Assembly (NCBI GenBank): GCA_037447655.1
Contig: JBBHKE010003585.1
Span: 196,132 to 260,131 of the forward strand
Source of the DNA: Zygnema cylindricum
Lineage: Eukaryota; Streptophyta; Zygnematophyceae; Zygnematales; Zygnemataceae
Direction of reading: 5' to 3'
Length of the DNA: 64,000 bases
Position numbers and translations under genes: made by a program. This document shows positions 33,229-46,682 of the stretch, one piece after another. A model generated the notes under the pieces. That model saw only the letters and a program-made list of their open reading frames with translations. It had not been told where the DNA came from and made no database searches. Within the stretch, counting starts at the first letter, position 1; every line of letters begins with the position of its first letter.

Positions 33229-36200
33229 CGTTATGGGCCCACCATCTAGGGTGGCCATCTTCAATGGAACTAGCTTCATATACTGGAAAAGTATGATGAC
33301 AGGAGCTCTATGTGAGAAACGGTTTTGGGGAATAGTGAGTGGACGGGTGAGGCGTCCATCAAGTCTTGGGATACCTCCAAGGTTTACAAAAGGCAGATTC
33401 ACTAGAGATGCAGATCCATCTTCAACGGAGGAGACAAAGGAAGGGGAGGTGGTGGACAAAGGAAAGGAGAAGAAGGCGGTCACACCAATAGCAACCAGTT
33501 CGGCATTCATGACACCTATTTCGAGGAACGAGGAGAATGATATCGATACTTGGGTCTACAACAATATGGCGGCTAAGCACTTCATCCTCCTCCATCTTAC
33601 TCAAGGACTTGCTTCTCCCCATTTGCAGGTAGAGAGGGCATCCGATCTTTGGGTGGCTCTCATTGAGATGTACCGAAATGGTACGATTCAGCAAGAACAG
33701 TTGGATGATCAAAAAATTAGAGAGTATGTATACAAAAGGGGGAAGATGTAAGATTTTTGCAATGAGCATGCTACACTTTTCATGGAACTAAAGAGTGCTG
33801 GAAAATTATTTAGCGAAAAGGAAAAGGTTAACTATTTACTGATGAAGTTACCCGATTTCATCACCCGATGAGTTCGAGAATATAGTCAACCGTGTGCAGG
33901 ACTTGAAGGACTCAAGGTGGATTTGGAATTTAAGGGTAGGGATGATTCTCGTTCGGGAAAATACGATTGAGATCTGAAGGGGAGAAAAGAGTGAGCAAGT
34001 TTTGGCAGCTGGAACGGATTGAGGGAACAATGATTCCTGGAAACATGTTGGAAATTATCGAGGGGAGGGGTAGAAAAAATCAGACCGAGGAGTTCGGACC
34101 AATGACTCCCAAGGGTTTGTGGCATTTTTGTAAAAAACCTGGGTACTATATGGTTGGATGCACTAAGTTAACCGAGCTGCGGTTAAAAGAGGGGTAGACC
34201 GGTAGACCCCTGAGAGGAAAGAAAAATGCCCTTGTGACACACGTACATGACGTGGAATCCGAGGACGAGGATGATGAACTCATATTGGATGAGGAGTTGG
34301 AAGCGAAAAACGAGGTCAAAATTCACGAAGGCAAAAATGTGCTTTCTGTGGATTGAAAGGTGAAGCATGCTAGATTGTAGACTTAGGTGCATCCATGCAC
34401 ATGTGTAAAGATCAACACCAGTTCACTAAAATAAGAAAGATTCCCACCGTAGAGATAGAGTACAAGGATGAAGGATAGTCACTACTACCTTTGTACGATC
34501 GGTAGATCTAAAATTGTTAGTAGAAGGAAAGACATCTATAGTTACATTCTCCGATGTATTGTTTGTTCCGGAGCTAAACAAAAACCTCATTTTTACGTCT
34601 GTATTACATTATAAGGGTTTTGATACTAGCAATAGGAAAGGAGTCTTTACTGCTAGTTTTGAGGAGGAATGTTATTTTACTGCTAAAAAAGGTAGCCAAG
34701 AGATGTTTAGGCTGACTTTAAGCAATAAAATGAAGAAACTTTATTATTATGGTGTTCATGATATAATGTTGTTGCATAAGAGGCTTGGGCATGTGAATCT
34801 AGATAAGTTAAGAGAGATGAAAAAGATGGGAGTGGTGGAAGGGATTCAGTTCAGTGAGAGTGATAATATAAGTGATTGTAGTGGATGTCCTCAAGGTAAA
34901 GCACACCAGATTACCCTTTCCTAAAACAGCCACCTATAAGGGAGAAAAGATTCTAGATGTAGTACACACATATATTTGGGGGCGAGCCAGAGTGCCATCA
35001 CCTTGGGGAAGAGATTTATAATGACTATCACCGATGATTGGCCTCAGTATTCCAGGATGTATTTTTTTGAAAAAAAATTCAAAGGCTCAGGAATGTTTTA
35101 AACAATATAAAACATGGAGTGAAAAACTCCATGAAACCTCAATCAAAAGAGTAACGAGTGACAATGGTGGAGAGTATACCTCTAACAAGTTTGAGGATTT
35201 TTTGAGAGAAGATAGAGTGCAACACCAAAAGACAGTTCCTAAAAATCTTGAGCAGAATGGTGTAGCTGAAAGATTAAATAGAACACTCAGTGATAGTGCT
35301 AAGAATATGCTGTCAGATAAGAAGATAGGAAAGAAGATTTGGGCCGAAGCAATGAACTGTGCAAATAATCTCAAGAATAAAGTTTTTACTTCAGCTATAA
35401 AAGGTAAAACACCTTATGATAGATGGACAGGACGGAAACCAGACATATCTCACTTACAGGTTTTTGGAAGTCAAGTATTCAGTCTAGATAGAGATCGGTC
35501 TAATTCGAAGCTAGATCCTAAAGGAAAACCGGGATACTTAATAGGATATGATGAGGATGTTAAAGGATATAGAGTTTATGATCTAAAAAGGGAAGATATA
35601 ATCTTAGTAAAGCATCTAGTAGTTATGGATGAAGGAAAGTCTGTGGATCCCAGTAAAAATTAGATTTGAGTCAAAAAATACCGATGACTTTGAGTTTCTT
35701 AACTATCCTGGTTTTAGAGAAGATGACATTATTGCAGGTACAAATCACACAGAAATGGACTCGACTGCGGAAACTCCAGTGACAACTCTACCCGAAGCAA
35801 AAGACGTGGTGGAAATTGATTCGGAATCAAGGGACATGGAGAAGCCGAGATTGTTCGAAAGAACCCAGGAGAACCTTCTATTGCGACCACAGCTTTTGAG
35901 GGGGGAAGGAGAAGTAGCAAAAGATTGCAAGAAAAATAAGTTAATAACAAGGTAACAAAACTATCTCATCAAGATGAACCTCAGACTTATAAAGAGGCGA
36001 TGACTTGTCCAGAAAGGAACCGGTGGAAGATAGCCATAAATGAGGAGATGGCCTCAATTATGGCAGCCGATACTTGGGAGCTGGTGGATTGTCCACCTAA
36101 CAGAAAACCAATCGGTTGTAAGTGGGTTTTTAAATTAAAACTGAATCCAGATAACACCATTCAGCGTTACCAAGCCCGATTAGTGGCAAAAGGATTTACA

Positions 36201-37564
36201 AATAAAGAACGAATCGACTACGAGGAAACCTTTGCCCCGGTCGTCAGATTTCCCTTCGTCTGCATACTTCTCAGTTTGGCAGCAGCGGCAAACATGGAGA
36301 TGCACCAAATGGACATCAAGACAACCTTTTTGCATGGAGAATTGGAAGATGAGATCTTCATGTGACAACCCGAAGGATTTGTGGAGGAAGGAGAGGAGAG
36401 TAAGGTATGCCAGCTGATTAAATTTCTTTATTGTTTAAAACAAGCGTCTCGACAGTGGAATAAGATGCTTCATGATTTTTTTACCGGTCTGGGATATATC
36501 CATATCAGCTCAGATCACTCAATATATGTTTTTGAAGATGAAGAAGGTGTTATATTTATTGCAATTTATGTTGATGATTTGCTTGTTTTAAGTAAATCAA
36601 TGGAAAAAATTAATAAACTGAAAACCGATCTTAAGGGGAGATTTGAAATCAAGGATATGGGGGAGGCAAGATATATTTTGAGAATTCAAGTAGAAAGAGA
36701 CCGAGAAAGAAAGATTATAAGATTGACTTAAAAGAAAGCAATAGGGAACATGTTGGAAAAATTTCAGATGGATAAAACTAATAGTTGCACAACTCCAATG
36801 GAGTTAAAAAAGAGATGTGAGGGGAGTGAGGATGAAGGAGTCATATTCTTAGACAAGTAATTAAGTCCTAAAGAACAGAAGTTTATGCAGACTATTCCTT
36901 ACAGGCAAGAAGTGGGAAGCCTAATCTATTTTATGAATTGTACCCGGCCGAATTTAGCGACAGCTGTAGGAGTGTTGAGTAGAAGTCTAAATGCTCCCAC
37001 TAGGAAAGATTCGAAGGAAGCTAAGAGAGTCTTTAGATATTTGATAAGAACTAGGGATCTATGATTGCATTTGGGTGGCGAGAATACTGACATCACTACT
37101 TCGAGTGATGCCAGTTATGGTGATGCTCCGATGAGGAGATGTACTTCTGGATATGTATTATATGTGGGTGGTGGGGCTTGCTGTTGGAGTAGCAAACAGC
37201 AAAAGGTTATTGCTCAGTCCACAATGGAGGCTGAGTATATGGCCTCTTGCTCTACTGTAAAAGAATTGATGTGGGTCAAGTCTTTGTTTGATGAGCTTGG
37301 TTACCTTAAGAGTGATGTGCATAAATATTTTTTTGTGATAATCAGGCAGCAATCGCTATTTCTACTAATCCTAAACATCATTTTAAAGCCAAACACATGG
37401 AGATTAGACTCAACTTTCTTAGAGAGAAAGTAGAAAACAAAATTATCAGTTTAGAGTATTGACCATATAGCGAGATGGTAACAGATATGATAACCAAACC
37501 TGTGCCTTCCCCTAAGCTAATTTTCTTCAAAAAAAAGTGTGGTTTGAAATTAAAGAGTGACTAG
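33209..37564 (+). pseudogene. Copia B2 gag-pol, broken
   Basis: Starts inside the LTR (MEVSELHVMGPPSR) and stays open for about 180 codons of gag, then frameshifts. The protease motif reads DLGASMHMC (Ser to Leu) near 34380. The first integrase Asp is lost (HTYIWG, near 34970). The second Asp (SDNGGEY) and Glu (VAERLNR) are present at 35158-35275. Reverse transcriptase keeps YVDD (36569). RNase H retains SDASYGDAPMRRC and EAEYMA. A 13-bp duplication near 33855 (catcacccgat) and multiple stops add damage. Not functional. Confidence 0.92.
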
Positions 37565-37577
37565 AAAAAAAGGGGAG

Positions 37578-38641
37578 TGTAGAAATTGATGGTTCTTTTA
37601 GTATTTTCTAGGTCTAAAATATAATGTAGAAAAGAAGCTGAGGCAATATGCCTCTAACTCCTCTCTTCAACTCCCGCACTTGTTGTAGTCACTGAAAGTT
37701 GTAGAGGAAGCTAGAGCCATGGCTACCTATGCTATCCGGAGATTTACGGGAAATAGATTAGTTGATTTGCGGATAGGTAGTTTATTTACTAAAAGAGGAT
37801 ATATCAAATCCAGGATTTGATCCTGGCAATTACCGTACGATATAACCGCCGGTAGCCGGTAGACTTATCTATTAAGTCTTGGACTAGAGTTACATGCTAT
37901 GAATTTGTCAATTATTTAAATGTTACCAAGTAGGATAATTCATTTTATGGCAACTGCTTTCAGGATACATAGATCTAGTTATATAAAACTATGAATCACA
38001 CTACGGATAAAAAACAAGTACCGACAATTGTTTTTTTAAACGAAACAAATACCGCGCAAGTATATATGACGGCTATGATTGAAATTTGCATCCAATCGGA
38101 CAGTCGAGAAGAATGTCGAGATCGCGGAAAAAGAATCTCAGCGGTTTGTGGTCGTCGCCACATTGGATGACACGTGGCACAACTACATTTGATCGCGGCA
38201 TCTCCAGGGTTTACGAGACCGAATCCGGATAGAACATGTGTCGACATTTAGGCCATGTCGTACAATATTCGTACAGAAAGTACACTGGGAGCTGTACTTT
38301 TGTGTACACAATGTAATATGATTTGTGCGGTACATCGTAGATAGAGTTTTAGAGAAAGATATGACTTAGAAAAAATTGGTAGATAGGACCCTCTTTCCCA
38401 AAGAGCTTCTATACAAAGGGTCAACATTGACCCTCCCTAACTTACTGCTCAGGGGCGCACATTCAGAGATTCTTTGTGCTATCGACTCAAGGGATTCTTC
38501 CCTTCACAAGGGTGACGGTGGTACGAGTTTTTGTCTACCAGTGTGGCAGTTATTCTTACTAAAACACAAAAGGTCAGGGTTATCTTAGAGGGTTCGTGTG
38601 AGCTGCCTACTTTGAGGACTTATAGAGGTCTCAGAGTTGCA
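37578..38641 (+). repeat. 3' LTR of copia B2
   Basis: 1064 bp, TGTAGAAATTGATGG...GAGTTGCA, visibly diverged from its 5' partner by point changes. After TSD cggag, gypsy coding sequence resumes. Confidence 0.92.
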
Positions 38642-38646
38642 CGGAG

Positions 38647-41600
38647 TTCTCTCTTGATTAACCATTGTACCCCACAGTAATGTGTCAGAATGGGAACATT
38701 TTTGTTGTACCCAACGTTTCACGTCTTACCTCTTGGGGATCATGAGGTAATCTTGGGGAAACCTTGGCTACAGAAGTGGAACCCGACGATCAATTGGAGG
38801 AACAACAACATGAGGGTGCCGAAAGGTGGAAAAGAGTTTGAGGTAAATGCGGGAGCTGCTGGTAAGGAGTTGGAGAAGGGACGCTTGCTTTCAGCCTTAC
38901 AGCTTAAGAGAGCACTCAAGAAAGGGGGGACAGTAAAAATGGCGATCGTACGACCAATAGAGGAAGTAAAGGAGGGGATTATAGAAGAATGGATAAAGAA
39001 ATACCTTGACTTCGACTCCAAAGAATGTGATGATCTAGGAAAGACTTTTGTAGAAGCCCCTGAGGTCGTTGCGAAGCTTCTCGAGGAGTATATTGATGTC
39101 TTTTCCCCAAATCTCCCAGTAGGTTTACTTGCGAAACGCGACGTGGACCAAAAGATCGAGCTTGTTCTCGGAGCTGTGCCCCCGACAAATTGGATGTATA
39201 AGATGAGTTACACCGAGTTGGACGAACTCTAAAAGCAACTTTCGCAGTTAGTCGAGGCCGGAGCAATCGAGCCGACCAAGTCGTCGTATGGAGCCCCCAT
39301 CCTCTTCGTGAACAAGAAAGATAAAGGCTAACGTATGTGTGTGGACTACGGAGCGTTAAATAAGTTGACGGTCAAAAACGCGTACCCCCTTCCAAGGATA
39401 AACAAATTGTTGGACAGATTAAGAGGTGCTAAATATTTTTCTAAGATAAACTTACGAAGTGGTTACCACCAAATTAGAATTGTGGAGGAGGATGTGGAAA
39501 AGGCTGCATTTAAGACGCAGTACGGTCATTTCCAATTTTTAGTTATGTCATTCAGATTGACTAATGCCCCCGCTACCTTTATGCACTTGATGGACTCCAT
39601 TTTCCGGCAATATTTGGAAGATTACGTAATAGTCTTCTTAGACAACATCTTGGTGTATAGTAAGACGTTAGAGGACGACGTCAAGCACCTGCAAACTCTC
39701 TTACAGATCCTTAGGGGGAACAAGTTGTACACGAAGAAAAATCGAGTATTTGGGTCATGTGGTGACTCACAATAGAATCGCAGTGGACCCCAACAAAACT
39801 AGGGCAGTCAAGGAGTGGCCACAGCCTAAAAATGCCACGGAGTTGAGGAGCTTTCTGATGTTATGCTCCTACTATCCACGATTTGTGGAAGGCTTTGCAA
39901 AAATTATTGCACCCCCCACAGATCTCCTTAAAAATGACGTGCCCTATGAGTGGAGAGCAGCGGAAGAGGCAGCTTTCAACACAATAAGGGAGTGGTTGGT
40001 TACCGCCCATGTGTTAGCTGTCCCCGACCTCGAGTTACCTTGGACGATAATTAATGACGCGAGCGATATGGCTATTCGAGCGATTATTATTTAAGATCAT
40101 GGGAGGGGCCTACAACCCTTCGCCTACGACAGTCAAAAATTAAAGGCGGCACAACTTAATTGGGCCACACATGAGAAGGAAACAATAGCAATCATTAATG
40201 CGTTGGAGGTTTGGAAGTGTTACGTAAAGGGAAGCGGATCACTGTAATCACAGACCACCATGCATTACAGTATCTACAAACATAACCCAAGCTATCCAAG
40301 AAGCAAGTTAGATGGATGACTTTTCTACAGACCTTTAGACCGAGGTTATTTAGAATACAAGTCAGGCAAGACAAATCCGGCGGATGCTCTTTCGAGAAGG
40401 CCAGGTGTTGTTGCGCCCACAGCGCAGCAGGTTTCCCAACCACCGCATTATCGGAAGGGTGAGGCTGGGATTATGGGTACTAATGTATCACACAAAACCA
40501 TTGACCATGAAGTCAACGTAGTGACGAGTACGGTGCAAGTGGACGAGCAATAGCTAGACATAATTAAGGCCGCGTACGATGGCGACCATACATTCACGGA
40601 GCTAGTCAAAAAGAAAATTTTGGTTCAAATTACTAACGGTATGTGCGGTACAAGCCGAGTTGGACAACCCGGTTGTACATTCGCACAAATCCAGGGTTAG
40701 GACATATGATACTGCAACTGAATCATGATGAACCCCTCAGCGGACACTTCGGACGAGACAAAACTATCGCACGAATTGCTGATGCATACCACTGGCCAAA
40801 TATGACAAGAGACGTTGCAGAATATGTCCGTACTTGCGACTCGTGTAATAGGAATAAATCGGATCCGGGTAGTCAAGGGCTACTACAACCATTGTCGACA
40901 CCATCCGCTCCGTGGGAAGCAATATCGATGGACCTTATAGTTGCTTTTCCGTTGACTCTGGAGGGGTAGGACTCTATATTTGACGTAGTGGACTATCTTA
41001 CAAAAATGGCACACTTCTTGCCTACAAAATCAACAGTAACGGCTCGAAATGTGGGAGAACTATTCTTCATAGAGATATTCCGGCACCATGGACTTCCGAT
41101 AGAAATCGTCCATGATCGTGAACACAACTTTGTCAGCCACTTCTGGAAAAGTCTCTTTGAGCTATGCGGGACGCAATTGGCTATGTCCACAGCGTATCAT
41201 CCTCAAACAGATGGACAGACCGAACGAATAAATAAGACATTGGAGGATGCCTTACGAGCTTATGTGTCGACACAGCATACAGATTAGGTTGACCATTTGA
41301 CGGCGTTTGAGGTGGCGTACAACAGTGCGATTCATTCATCAATGAACGCTACGCCCTTTGCTCTAAACGGCAAGCAACCCATTCTTCCTCAAAATTTGTC
41401 GATCGCCAGTTGTAACATTCCTGCCGCAGTGGACTTTGTGCGAACGCTTCAGGTAAACCTGGATAAAGCGACAAAGGCCCTCCAACAGGCGAAGGATCGC
41501 CAAAAGGTGCAAGTTGACGAACATCAAAAGAACGTTGTCTTTAAAGTCGGATACCCAGTTTGCATACGGATGACAAACCTGTCTCTACCAAGTGCCTTTT

Positions 41601-41898
41601 CTCATAAGTTGGCACCAAAGTTTACTCGGCCATTCGTTATCTTTTCAAAGGTGAACGACGTTGCCTACAAACTTGGCATTCCTCAAACCTGGAATATCCA
41701 CAATGTTTTACATGATCGCTCCTTAAACGGTTTTGTGACCCCGATTCGGTTTTTCCAAATCGCCTCCAACATACACCTTGACGCCAGTTCAGGGTACTTT
41801 TGATGAGTATGAAGTGGAAGAAATTCTACAATCTCGCCGGCTACAACATGGACATTACCCGAATACTCACTATCTGGTGCGCTGGAAAGGTTATGGCG
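38647..41898 (+). pseudogene. Gypsy G1 pol: protease end, RT, RNase H, integrase, start of chromodomain
   Basis: Continues the protein cut at 32157: FHVLPLGDHEVILGKPWLQ (protease C-terminus, 38722-38780), then reverse transcriptase from about 39240. The RT active site reads FLDN instead of FLDD (39638-39646, second Asp to Asn), so RT is catalytically dead. RNase H follows (39990-40400), then integrase with a zinc-binding region ending CDSCNRNKSD (40835). Its core carries D in SMDLIV (40928), D in VHDREHNF (41110) and E in DGQTERIN (41216). The chromodomain begins FDEYEVEEILQSRR and is cut after YLVRWKGYG at 41898 by copia B3. Stops and frameshifts are scattered throughout. Confidence 0.9.
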
Positions 41899-42106
41899 TG
41901 TAGAAATTAAAGGTTATTTTATTATTTTCTAGGTTTTGTAAAATGCAGAAAAGAAGCAGAGGCATTCTGCCTCTTACTCCTTTCTCCATCTCCTACACTT
42001 GTCGCAGTCACTGAAAGTTGGAGAGGGAGATAGAGCCATGGTCGCCTATGCTATCCAAACGGGGACATACATTAGATTGGTATATTTACCAAAATATAAT
42101 TTGACA

Positions 42107-42190
42107 GACCCGGGATTTGAACCTCGAACTTGCCGTCTGTCGAGCTGCCGGTAGCCGGTAGCCGGTAGCCTTAGCCAATTAGCGTAAGAT
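42107..42190 (-). other. Antisense tRNA-like module in family B LTR (best B-box match)
   Basis: On the minus strand the order is gctaattggctaaggctac (A-box-like), then gaggttcaaatcccgggtct with GGTTCAAATCC, matching the pol III B-box consensus. Spacing is stretched by a local gtagccg triplication. Related modules lie at about 24328-24403, 29730-29805, 46886-46970, 52316-52390, 54957-55030 and, in reverse, 60040-60125. A functional tRNA is not claimed. Confidence 0.5.
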
Positions 42191-42594
42191 CAAGGTTATA
42201 CGATATAGGGTTTGATAATTATATAAATATTGACGCATAGGCTATTTCATTTAACAGGATATTTGGACATAGATACAATTTGTAATGTACGGCGTACGGA
42301 ATATTCGAAACGGATACCACGCAATATGTTTCGAATGCGGAACAAATATCACTCATGTATATATGACAGCTACAATTGAAATCCGATTTAATCGGACGGC
42401 CGCGAAACATGCCGAGATCGTAGAATAGTTTTTCGGCGGTTTGCGGTCAACGTCACATAGAATGACACGTGGCACAACCATATTGGAATAAGACATCTCC
42501 GGGGATTACAGAAACGAATCCAAAAATGACATGTGTCGACTTGTTGGCCATATCGTACAATGGCCATACACAAAGTACACCAGCACCTGTACCT

Positions 42595-43599
42595 TACAAT
42601 TCTGTGTCCTCCATTGGACTACAGAATACAGGAAGCCTCTAGATAGTATTTAACTAACCCACTTTAAACCACGACCACTTCTGCCCAAGAAGGCAAACTG
42701 AGAATTTGACTGCACCCCTGTGTAGCCTAGACTCCCCTGAGTCCGTAGCAAAAAGAATCACTGAAAACGGCCAACCAGGCGATAAGTTATGAGCCGGCAA
42801 AAATGCCAATTTATACAAAGCTCTCTTAGAGAGAGGTGTCTGTCTACCAAATATTTCCTAAGTCCTAAATCCCTCTCACAACCCCTATATACTAAAGTAC
42901 GAACCAATCGTATTACTGTAAAGTACAGAAAGGTACTATGGCCGATGTACTTTCTGTACGGCCGGTGTACGACAAGGCTCTTGAGTGGACGCGTGTCATT
43001 TTTCCACTTGTCCGTATTTCCTCCGGAATTCCCGCGACCGAATGTCATCCTTCCACGCGGCGCCACGTCATGCCACGTCCATAAAATCCAAAGTGACCAT
43101 TCCGCGATCTCGGCGACGACGTGCGCCGTCGGATTAAATCCGACATTAAATGTCGACCGTTAAAAGTGTCTGTTTCATTTGTTTCGTGCGAAATGACGTT
43201 TCGCACTAAATCTTAACAAGTTCTATGTTCGTTTCGTTTCATATTCTAGTTAGATCATTTCGGTACTATACAACAGTTTATATATGAATGAAACCCTATA
43301 TTATCTAACGGACTTCTACGACAGACAGGTTAGAGCTAACGGCTACGCCGCGCTCTACCGGTCGGGGGTTCGAGTCCTGTCGGACTCAACCTTTTGTTGA
43401 GAGTGACTTAAGTCACTCTTTAGTCCTTCCTATGGAGCTGAGGCAGCCATGGCTCCATCGCTCTCTCTCTCTTTCAGTGACTACAACAAGTATGGGGGAG
43501 AGAGAGAAGAGATGGAGGCAGGCTGCCATCATTTCTTATATATGTTTCCGCTAATTTATTTTAAACTAGAAAATACAAAAAAAACTACTTATTTCAACA
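42595..43599 (-). mobile_element. Solo LTR A3 of copia family A
   Basis: 1005 bp, exactly the length of the A2 5' LTR and about 99% identical to it by eye, in reverse orientation. TSD tacct is exact at 42590-42594 and 43600-43604. The internal region is absent, as expected after LTR-LTR recombination. Its inner terminus is TACA rather than TGCA. High similarity to A2 says family A was active recently, after B3 inserted. Confidence 0.97.
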
Positions 43600-43926
43600 T
43601 ACCTTTCTATACCATACATTATTATGATTGGTGCAGTAATTTAGTAGATATAGTTTTAGAGAGAGAGGACTTAGAAAAATTTGATAGATTGGACCCTCTC
43701 TCCTAAAGAGCTGCTATACAAAAGGTCTACTTTGACCCTTCATAACTTACTGCTGAAGGGAGCAAATTCAAAGATTCTTTTTGCTATCTTCTCAAGGGAG
43801 TCTTCCCTTCACAAGGCTGACAGTGGTCAAAGTTTTTGTCTGCCAGGGTGCCAGTTATTCTTGCTGAAACACAAAGGGGTAAGGGTTATCTAGAGGCTTC
43901 GTGTGAGCTGCCTATTTTGAGGACCT

Positions 43927-46682
43927 ATGGAGGTCTTAGAGTTGCAGGTTATGGGCCCACACTCTAGGGTGCCCGTTTTCAAAGGAACTAGCTTCATATG
44001 TTGGGAAAGTATGATGACAGGAGCTCTATGTGAGAAACGATTTTGGGGAATAGTGAGTGGACGGGTGAGGCGTCCATCAAGTCATATGATCCCTCCAGGG
44101 TTTAAAAGAGGTAGGTTCCCTAGGGATGCAAATCCATCTTCAACAAAGGAGACAAAATAAGGGGAGGTGGTGGACAAAGGAAAGGAAAAGGAGACAGTCA
44201 CACCAATAGCAACCGGTTCACCATTCATGTTTTCTATTTCGAGGAACGAGGAAAATGATATCGATGCTTAGGACTACATAAATATAGTGGCTAAGCACTT
44301 CATCTTCTGCCATCTTACTCAAGGGCTTGCATCTCCTCATTTGCAGGTAGAGAGGGCATTTGATTTTTGGGTGGCTCTCATAGAGATGTACCCAAGTGGT
44401 ACGATCCAACAACAGCAGTTGGCTGATTAGAAAATTAACACATATGTATACAAGGGGGGGAAGATGTTGGATTTTTGTAATAAGCTTGCAACACTTTTCA
44501 TTAAACTGTAGAGTGCTAGACAGGTTGAAACTGAAAAGATGAAGGTTAATTGTTTGCTCATGAAGTTACCAGGTGAATTGAAGAACATAGTCAACCGTGT
44601 GCAAGACTTGTCGGACTCAAGGTGGATTTGGAATTCAGTGGTAGGGATGATTCCTGTTCGGGAGAATATGATTGATATCTCAAAGGGATGAAAGATTGGG
44701 GAAGCCTTGGCAGATGGGACCGATTAGAGGAACAATGATTCCAGGAAACCGGTTAAAAATTATAGAGGGGAGGGGCAGAAAAATCAAACCAAAGAGTTCG
44801 AACCAAGGACTCCCAATGGTTTGTGCCATTTTTGTAAGAAACTAGGGCACTCTATGGCTAAGTGCACTAAGTTAACCGAGCTACGGTTAAAGGAGGGGTA
44901 GACCGGTGGACCTCCGAGAGGAAAAAAAAAAGCCCTTGTGACAGAGGCACATGAGGCGGAATCCGAGGACGAGGACGATGAACTCCTATTGGATGAGGAG
45001 TTGGAAGCAAAAAACGAGGTCAAAATTCCACGAAAGCACAAATGTGCTTTCGGTGGATTGAAAGGTGAAGCATGCTGGATTCTAGATTCAAGTACCTCCA
45101 TGCACATGTGTAAGGATAAACACTTGTTCACTAAGATAAGAAAGATTCCCACCGTAGAGATAGAGTACGGGGATGGGAGGATAATCACTAATACTCTTGT
45201 ATGATCGGTAGATCTCAAAGTGTTGGTCGAAGGAAAGACATCCATAATTACATTCTTTGATGTATTGTTTATTCCGTGGCTAAACAAAAACCTCATCTCT
45301 ACGTTTGTATTAGATGATAAGGGTTTTGATACAAGCACTAGGAAATGAGTCTTTACTGCTAGTTTTGAGGAGGAAGTTTATTTCATTGCTGAAAAAGGTA
45401 GCCAAGGGATGTTTAGGCTGATTTTAAGCAATGAAAAGAAAAAACTTTATTCGACTGGTGTTCATGATATAATGTTGTGGTATAAGAGGCTTGGACATGT
45501 GAATCTAGATAAGTTAAGATAGATGAAAAAGATGCGAGTAAATGAAGGGATTCAGTTTGGTGAAATGAGAATCTAATTGATTGTAGTGGATGTGCTCAAG
45601 GTAAAGCACACAAGTTACCCTTCCAAAAAAACTACCACCTATAAGGGAGAAAAGATTCTTGATTTCGTACACACAAATATTTGGGGGCCGGCTAGAGTGC
45701 CATCACCCGGGGGGGAAGAGATTTATGATGACTATCACCGATGATTGGTCTCGGTATTCAAGAGTGTATTTTTTGAAAAATAAGTTAGAGGCTCAGGAAT
45801 GTTTTAAACAATATAAAGCATGTAGTGAAAAACTCCATTAAACCTCAATGAAGAGAGTAAGGAGTGACAATGGTGGCGAGTATACCTCTAACCAATTCGA
45901 GGATTTTTTGAGAGAAGATGGAGTGCAACACCAAAAGATAGATCCTGAAAATCCTGAGCAGAATGGTATAGCTGAAAGATTAAATAGAACACTGAGTGAT
46001 AGTGCTAGGAGTATGCTGTCTGATAAGAAGATAGGAAAGAAGTTTTGGGCCGAAGCAATGAACTGTGCAAATTATCTCAAAAATAGAGTTCTTACTTCAG
46101 CAGTAAAAGGCCAAACACCTTATGAGAGATGGACAGGCCGAAAACCAGATGTTTCACACTTAAAGGTGTTCGGTAGTCAAGTGTTTAGTTTAGACACAGA
46201 TCGGTCAAACTGGAAGTTAGACCCAAAAGGAAAACTAGGATATCTACTAGGATATGATGAAGATGTAAAAAGTTATAGAGTATATGATGTCAAAAGAGAT
46301 GATATTATCCTAGTGAAAAATCTAGTGGTTGTGGATGAAGGAAAGTTTATAAATCCCTTTAAGCATACAAAGACAGTCAGAATCAGATTTGAGTCACAAA
46401 ATTCTGATTACTTTGAGTTTCCTAACTATCCAATATTTCAAGAAGATGATGATCTTGCAGGTAGAGATCAGATCCAGGATGACCGAAATGTGGAACCCCT
46501 AGCGTCAACTCTAACCGAAGCGGAAGACATGGTGGAAATCGACCCGGAAGCGAGAGATACGGGAGAAGTAGAAACTGTTCAAAAGAATCCAAGGGAGCCA
46601 TCTATTCCGGCAACCGAGTTTGAGGGAGGAAAAAGAAGCAGCAAAAGACTGTAAGAGAGACAAGTTAACAATAAGGTAACCA
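43927..46682 (+). pseudogene. Copia B3 gag-pol, first part (gag to integrase)
   Basis: Starts in the LTR (MEVLELQVMGPHSRV, where the PBS-coded VMGP is kept). Gag has several stops between 44158 and 44900. The protease reads LDSSTSMHMC (Gly to Ser) near 45085. The first integrase Asp is lost (HTNIWG, 45673). The second Asp (SDNGGEY, 45863) and Glu (IAERLNR, 45970) remain, and integrase is open from 45848 to 46650. Coding is cut by copia B4 after the VNNKVT stretch and resumes at 53151. Confidence 0.9.

Larger units (their letters stand above)
32163..38641 (+). mobile_element. Copia element B2, family B, degenerate
   Basis: Inserted in the gypsy protease. LTRs are 32163-33228 (1066 bp, first bases TGTATAAATTG) and 37578-38641 (1064 bp, TGTAGAAATTG). 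The TSD is gggag (32158-32162) versus cggag (38642-38646). The PBS at 33229-33243 (CGTTATGGGCCCACC) carries one change. The PPT AAAAAAAGGGGAG precedes the 3' LTR. Confidence 0.95.
41899..43946 (+). repeat. 5' LTR of copia B3, interrupted by solo LTR A3
   Basis: TGTAGAAATTAAAGG...GAGTTGCA. The outer part is 41899-42594 and the inner part 43605-43946. The tRNA-like module at about 42107-42190 has, in antisense, GGTTCAAATCCC, a perfect B-box match. A gtagccg unit is triplicated beside it (42151-42170). The polyprotein ATG is at 43927-43929. Confidence 0.9.

Noticed and set aside
43321-43390. Possible tRNA gene
   Set aside because: It has a good B-box but no clean acceptor stem, anticodon stem-loop or 7-bp/5-bp geometry that I can fold by eye. 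Kept only as a tRNA-like module.
43449-43706. 85-aa ORF across the A3/B3 junction
   Set aside because: It spans the edge of a solo LTR and a host LTR, a chimeric frame created by insertion.
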